NCBI GenBank assembly: GCA_000969725.1
Contig: JXSR01S046980.1
Length of the DNA stretch: 64,000 bases
Strand: one strand, 5' to 3'
Source of the DNA: Ophiothrix spiculata
Taxonomy: Eukaryota > Echinodermata > Ophiuroidea > Amphilepidida > Ophiotrichidae
Shown: one piece after another, positions 58,721 through 64,000 of the stretch
Layout: every line of letters starts with the position of its first letter
How positions within the stretch are numbered: position 1 is the first letter of the stretch
Notes under the pieces: generated by a model
Databases searched by the model: none
What the model saw: the letters and a program-made list of their open reading frames with translations, nothing else
Told to the model about the DNA's origin: nothing
Position numbers and translations under genes: made by a program

Positions 58721-59379
58721 GGCTGGTTAAAAGGGGTTACCATTCACAATGAAATATTCTCATTACCATACTCATCCATTTTTAAAATGAGATTTCCCAC
58801 TTGAGAAAAGTATTCTCCTATAAGTATTTTTGTGATAATGCACCTATATATAAACCAAAACAAGTGTAATATTTTATTATTTTTTTAATATTGAGTTAAG
58901 TCTTATAAACAACAATTTTTTTCAAAGAGAGAGTATAATATACCGTATTTTGTGAGATTTTAATCTAAATCTAAATTAAGCATTTTCTTCAAGGTTGGTA
59001 AAGGGATAAAGGAAAACGGAATCTTCCAGGGGTTGAAAATATGATTACAGTACATCATTTTGTTGCAAAATTGAGTTGGTTGCCTTTGGCCACCATCATA
59101 CTTTAATGGTCCACAAAGGACTCTCCAGGCTTGTGCTTTTCACATTGGCCAGGGGATCTAACTTGTCATAACCCATAATTTGATGTGTTGCCACAGTCCC
59201 CTATATTAAATAGTCTCCACCCCCTTCTCTCCTCACCCCCTGCTATAATCCAGGGACATTACTATTCAAAACATAGCAAATAAAAAGATAACAAGATTAT
59301 CATCTTAACTATTATAGAACAGCTATGGCTTTGCTTACACTCTCAGCCTCGCAAGCCGGAAACAAGGAATGATACTGGG
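58721..59379. other. No feature recognised
   Basis: AT-rich spacer between the minisatellite and the next repeat field. Confidence 0.4.
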
Positions 59380-60528
59380 ACGATCACGGCTGACGTAGAT
59401 GATATAAATATCTTACTTTATTTAAATGTATGCCTGCATGACAATATATTTTGATTTTACAGGTATTCACTTAAAGGTGTAAAAAAGAATCTCAAGATAG
59501 GATATGTGATTGAGTAATGAAATGGTTTAATGACATTATCACCTAACAATAATATTGTAGTATAAATGGCATTAATATATTTGATTTTAGAAATTTCATT
59601 TGAAGGTTTAAGAAGGAAAAAGATTCAGATACAAATCTAGGATATGTGACTGAATAAAGATGTTTTGATTGCATAATCAGCTGATGATCTTAGTATGGAC
59701 GGCATCAAGACTTTACTTGTTCAGTTTAACTACGGATGGCATCAATACTTTACTTTAGAGAGGGGGGAGGGGGCACTTGCACATAATGAAGATACTCGTG
59801 TATCAACTCCAAATCTTGACCCCAATGCAAATAATTAATCAGTACGGTTTAATTTACTACCGTATATTGCAGAACATTACACATTTCAAACCCTAAATGG
59901 TATAATAAACCAAAATCTTGCCCTGGCAAAAAAAATTACCCAATATAGCTTGTTAATGAAAACCTTTACAAATCTTAAATGGTGATGATTATTGTTTTAA
60001 AGTGTTTAAAAAAAGTTACCCCTAACATGGAATTAGTGGAAAATTTACCCAGAAACGTTGACCACACACGATGGTGAAAATGTAACATTTCTATGTTTTT
60101 ATTAACGCAAATACATACCGCGAATGTATTTGAGTTCCCTCCTCTCTCATCCCGGATTAAATGTTCATCTCACAATATTTCGATTGAATGATATCTATTC
60201 ACAAGATGCAGGAATAAATATATGAGGATCACAATCTAAAGATGTTTGACTGAGATATAACAACAAATGCTGTGACTGATATCATGACAACCATAGATGA
60301 CATAAATATCTTTCTGCAATTTTGTTGATTTCATCAATTTTTTACAATTTAATGTTACTTTTATAAAGGAAAAGATAAAAATCTGAAGAAAAGATGTGGG
60401 ATTATAATGAAAATGAGTATCCCATAATAACAAGATTATTGTACTGAAGATGAGTATCATCATAATGAGATGAATTGATTGCATAATCATCTGATGAGCA
60501 TTGCCTAGATGACATTAACATCTTACTT
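59380..60528 (+). repeat. Field of short degenerate repeats (GATGACATTAATATCTTACTT type)
   Basis: A short block of roughly GATGACATAAATATCTTACT appears, diverged, near 59,398, 59,567, 59,697, 59,736, 60,295 and 60,510. It is often preceded by a TTGATTGCATAATCA-CTGATGA phrase (59,668 and 60,475). Spacing is irregular (about 40-560 bp), so this is an old tandem or dispersed repeat that has broken up. Confidence 0.5.
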
Positions 60529-60782
60529 AGGCTGCGATCACATAGAACTATACTATTCGGTTATACGGTGCACGATTTCACTTGGGCACCCGTACAGATT
60601 CAATCGAACACGTTAATGTGTTGCTACCGGGTCACATAAGATGGCACTATTTGAAAAAAACAACGTATAGCTCGCCTGCCTATATAAGATATAGCGTACC
60701 TAAAAAAGATATAGTGTGCCCTATATTAAGAGTAGCGTATGGCGAATACCCTATATTGTATACTTCTATTTGATCGCAGCCT
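60529..60782. mobile_element. Palindromic MITE, GATCACATAGAAGTATAC family, copy 2
   Basis: The left end AGGCTGCGATCACATAGAAC pairs with the right end, whose complement is AGGCTGCGATCAAATAGAAG. Inner arms share GTATACAATATAGGG-type and TATTCGCCATACGCT-type sequence with the element at 13,573-13,740. The 254-bp element has no coding capacity; the 63-codon frame in it is incidental. Confidence 0.7.
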
Positions 60783-61089
60783 TACTATACATCTCTGTAA
60801 ACCAGATAACAAGATGCAGAGATACTGTAAGATTGTAATAGAGATGAGCTTAAGATGTAAAATTGTAAAAGAGATTAGTAACGTCTAACAACGAGATGGT
60901 TTTAATTGCGTAAGATTACATAATCACGTGTTTGTGTTATAAGATGGGGTCCTATTTGTACTCGAGATAACATAAACTCTCAGAATACAGTTCATCAATC
61001 TTGTGTTAAGGAGTGAAAATCCAACACTGGTGTTTCAAGAAATGGTTTTTTATCTTCTTAGGATTTTTTCCCTTTCATTATTCATCTTT
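60783..61089. other. No feature recognised
   Basis: AT-rich spacer before the next repeat field. Confidence 0.4.
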
Positions 61090-63140
61090 AGCTATCAAGA
61101 TTTCACTTTCAGATCATGCTAAAATATCCTTTCTAGTCCTTGCTTAAGTTAAAAATCAAAGAAAAGAAGATAAAGATGATGAATTAAAATGAATCAAAAC
61201 ATATTTAGATATGGCTAGTTTGTCTTTACTAGGAAGTCTGAATATCTATCTAATCCTGGGTTATAACTGATATTCAAATTCATTCATTTATTCATTTGGG
61301 TGCTGTCCCCAACTGATCTATGTTATAGTTTTCAACACTTCACGTAAAGATGTTGACTTTTCCATTCCTGCAAATCAAGGATGAAAAGATGAAAAGTATC
61401 TTATGCTTATGACCTGTGTAACAACAGCATCCAGGGACGTCAGGATATGACAACTGTAAATCATGATAAATAAAGGATAAAAGGAAAAAAAAGGTATTGT
61501 TGTGGCTGTGCTAACTTAGTTAGATCACATCTCACTATGGTCAACAGCTACATTTTGCTGAACTATAAACAAGTACGAGTATATTACATTTTTATTTACT
61601 TTTAAGATACATTTCCACAAATTAAACCTTCCATGATGGTTAAATTGTATCTTTATTTGGTCCAATGCAATCAAATCTCATTTAAGGTATATATTAAAAT
61701 GCACAATTAGGCATACCTGGCTCCATATAGCTCTGAATTCTATCAAAACGAATAAATATCATAATAAATAAAAACAAACAATGTATATTGTTTGCCATTT
61801 AATATATGTATATACATGCATTAATCTTTATCTTAACCTTGTTCTCAATGTGAAACATTGTCAATGCATTTATTCATTACCTACAGTTGATTTCAAGATC
61901 TCGCTTCCAGATCCTATAAAGATGTAGATTTCATCCTTGCAAATCGAGGATAAAAAGATGAAAGTATCATTGATTTATGGAACATGGATAGAGATGGTTT
62001 GATAGAGCTTAGGTCCCTTGCATCAAATGCACCCAGGGATGTTTAGATGCAATGTTTCAAATCATGGTAAATAAAGGATAAAAGGATATAAAATGTTATA
62101 TAAAAAGTTAAATTATGAGTGTGCTATAACTATGGTCAAAAGCTAGTGTAGGTTATTACACAATTAATCTGATCTTTAAATTTCAATTTCTTCATTTGGT
62201 CCAAAAGTATGGAATGAATTACCAAAAAATGTTAAGCAGGCTAAAACCCTAAATCAATTTAGGTCACTTCTGAAATCTGAACTGCTCAGTGTATAGCATT
62301 TGTAATTTCATGTTGTACAAAAAGTTGTTTCAATCCATAAATCATGTTGCTCTTCATGAATTCTCTTACTAGTATACATTTTGTTGCTGTTATTCTGATG
62401 ATGTTCAATTTATTGGTGTTCAAATTTATTTGAACATGCTTTTATCACTCATAAGATGTGAGGTGGCGTGTTTGGTGTGTGGGATGTGTTTGGTGGGTGG
62501 GTGTGGGGGTGTGTGTGTGGGATAAGGTGTGAAGTGTTTCAGTGGGTATAATTTTGATGTTTTCATTACCTATTCTTTATGTTTGTATTCTGTTAAAGGG
62601 GGTACATCACTTTCAGGCTCTTGCCTTTTGTTGTATCTCCTCCATCTTTTTGTTATTGACACTTGTAATGTATATGTTTTTAATGATGGAAAATAAAATA
62701 CTATGACTACTATGACTATGACTTTAACTAAATTTTACATTAAAATATAAGACAGATAAAAAAGCTTAGAAATGGCTGGTTTGTCGCTAAAAAGTATGTA
62801 CATGGACCTTTACCCTGGTTTTCAACAGAAACTTTTGCAAATTCATTTATTCAAACAAGGGAGCTATCCTTGACAGATCTTCTTTACCTTTCCAGATTTC
62901 ACTTTCAGATCATAGGAAGTCTTTTTTTTAACCTTTGCAGATCAGGGGTTCAAAAGATAAAAGTATTTTTGATTTATGGAGCATGGATAGAGATGCTTTG
63001 AGCATGGCTCTGTATATCAACCACATCCAGGGATGTTAGGATGGAAAGACTTTAAATCATGGTAAATAGAGGATAAAAGGATAAAGAACGTATCACTGTG
63101 GCTGAACTTGTTTACTGTGGTCAAAAGCTAGAGTTTGTTA
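61090..63140 (+). repeat. Three diverged direct units, split by a retrotransposon fragment
   Basis: Units near 61,320-61,560, 61,890-62,150 and 62,890-63,130 share, in order, a TTCACTTTCAGATC-type start, CCTTGCAAATC-AGG, AAAAGATGAAAGTAT, CATCCAGGGATGTTAGGAT, TAAATCATGGTAAATAAAGG, ATAAAAGGATA and GTGGCTG(T)GCT. The second gap is longer because a retrotransposon 3' fragment sits there. The duplication is old. Confidence 0.75.
62162..62715 (+). mobile_element. 5'-truncated non-LTR retrotransposon, end of ORF2 and 3' UTR
   Basis: A plus-strand frame at 62,180-62,296 reads SISSFGPKVWNELPKNVKQA, KTLNQFRSLLKSELLSV and stops. The pattern FGPKVWNELP followed by F(R/K)..LK is the usual C-terminal end of the ORF2 protein of non-LTR retrotransposons such as CR1-, L2- or Jockey-like families. 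A 3' UTR of about 400 bp follows, with a GT-rich stretch at 62,455-62,535, then AATAAAATACTATGACTACT and further TATGAC repeats, a short tandem tail. The endonuclease and reverse transcriptase are absent: a dead-on-arrival 5' truncation inserted between two repeat units. Confidence 0.75.
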
Positions 63141-64000
63141 AACTGTAAACAAATGTATTTAGTTTCTTTACTTCGTAATACATACTAGTACGAAGTTGTG
63201 CCTTGCACATAAATATATGTAAGATTTGTCATTTGTTTGCTGTTTTGTTTTATTTGGTGTACAGTAATTTTTCTGGCAAGACCTGTTTCCAATTCATGAT
63301 GTAAAGTTTTCCTACATTCTGAAGGCTTTGATGGAAGGACAATGATGAAAAGTATTTTGTATCATGGTGTAAAATATTTATAGGAATGGATCTATTTATT
63401 CTGTACATATTAGAACAATGAAAATGGCATCATTTTGATGTACATTTTGATTAAAAATATGGTAAACCATAAAATAAGTCTAATTTAGGGAAAAATTGAA
63501 CCTTAAAAAAACGGTCAGACTTTTCCTGAGATTAACGACTGGGCGCGGAGGACAACACAACAATATTTTTTAGCCTAACTCTACATCTGGGTGTCAAATG
63601 GATTTGAAACTCATGTCATTTAAAGATGGAGATGTGTCCTTTTTGAATCTGCAATAAAATAAATTCACAATGGGCTGACTTTGCTGGATGTTTATGGTGG
63701 ATGGTCACACATTAGCAGGCATACTTGGACAATAATACAGATATTTTTTAAAAGGAACTGGCTATAGACACGATGATCAGGTGTGAAAAAGTGAATGGCT
63801 ATGGGGCCGATGCTCACTGATGTTCAAGGGGATGGCAACAAAATAATGGAAGGAGGAAGGTGATTTGCATGGGTAATATTACAACTGGGAGAGTTTCTGA
63901 TGTTATTAGAGAATGTCAACTTGAAGTTGCCTTTTTGTCCTTTGGTACGTGGCAGCACAAAAAAGAGAGGAGTAAAACCAACAAGAGGAAGAAAATAATG
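63141..64000. other. No gene recognised
   Basis: AT-rich sequence to the window edge. No long frame, palindrome or repeat copy was noticed. Confidence 0.4.

Overview
This window looks like intergenic or intronic DNA from an animal, most likely a marine invertebrate and perhaps a non-vertebrate deuterostome. The reasons are the strong AT bias, the absence of long open frames, the many short palindromic DNA-transposon derivatives, including one beginning GGGGCCCGTTTCATAAAG of a kind I associate with such genomes (from memory, unchecked), and fragments of a tRNA-derived SINE and a non-LTR retrotransposon. The taxon is an inference. No complete protein gene, rRNA, tRNA gene or CRISPR array could be supported. 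The longest open frames lie in transposons or fail when duplicated copies are compared. A few short exon-like islands are listed with low confidence.

Layout. 1-10 kb: AT-rich DNA with a hAT-like MITE, two palindromic MITEs, a two-copy repeat and a TTAA-flanked MITE (9,681-10,145). 10.3-21.2 kb: decayed repeats, namely a degenerate tandem array of about 157-194 bp units (10.5-12.06 kb), a tRNA-derived SINE (minus strand, near 14.7 kb), further low-copy repeats, small MITEs, and a two-copy tandem duplication of about 0.55 kb (20-21.15 kb). 21-33 kb: mostly featureless, with several exon-like islands and a 1.08-kb element (25,982-27,063) full of copies of a TTGTCATG-type word.

33.3-57.4 kb: the main structure, a large diverged segmental duplication. 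Segments A, B, C and D (33,322-45,665) recur as C' (inverted), B' (direct), A' (inverted) and D' (inverted) between 47,640 and 57,430. A plain inverted duplication would give D'C'B'A'. The observed order is a circular permutation of that, with B flipped. Transposons present in one copy and absent from the other date their insertion relative to the duplication. Some blocks (33.34-33.74 kb and 38.53-38.83 kb with their partners) are far better conserved than the rest and do not behave like protein-coding sequence, so they may be conserved non-coding elements.

57.7-64 kb: a duplicated segment, a minisatellite of about 106 bp, two families of old dispersed/tandem repeats (59.4-60.5 and 61.1-63.1 kb), a palindromic MITE and the 3' end of a non-LTR retrotransposon (62.16-62.72 kb).

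All comparisons were made by eye. Boundaries of repeats and homologous segments are good to roughly 10-30 bases unless terminal repeats fix them.
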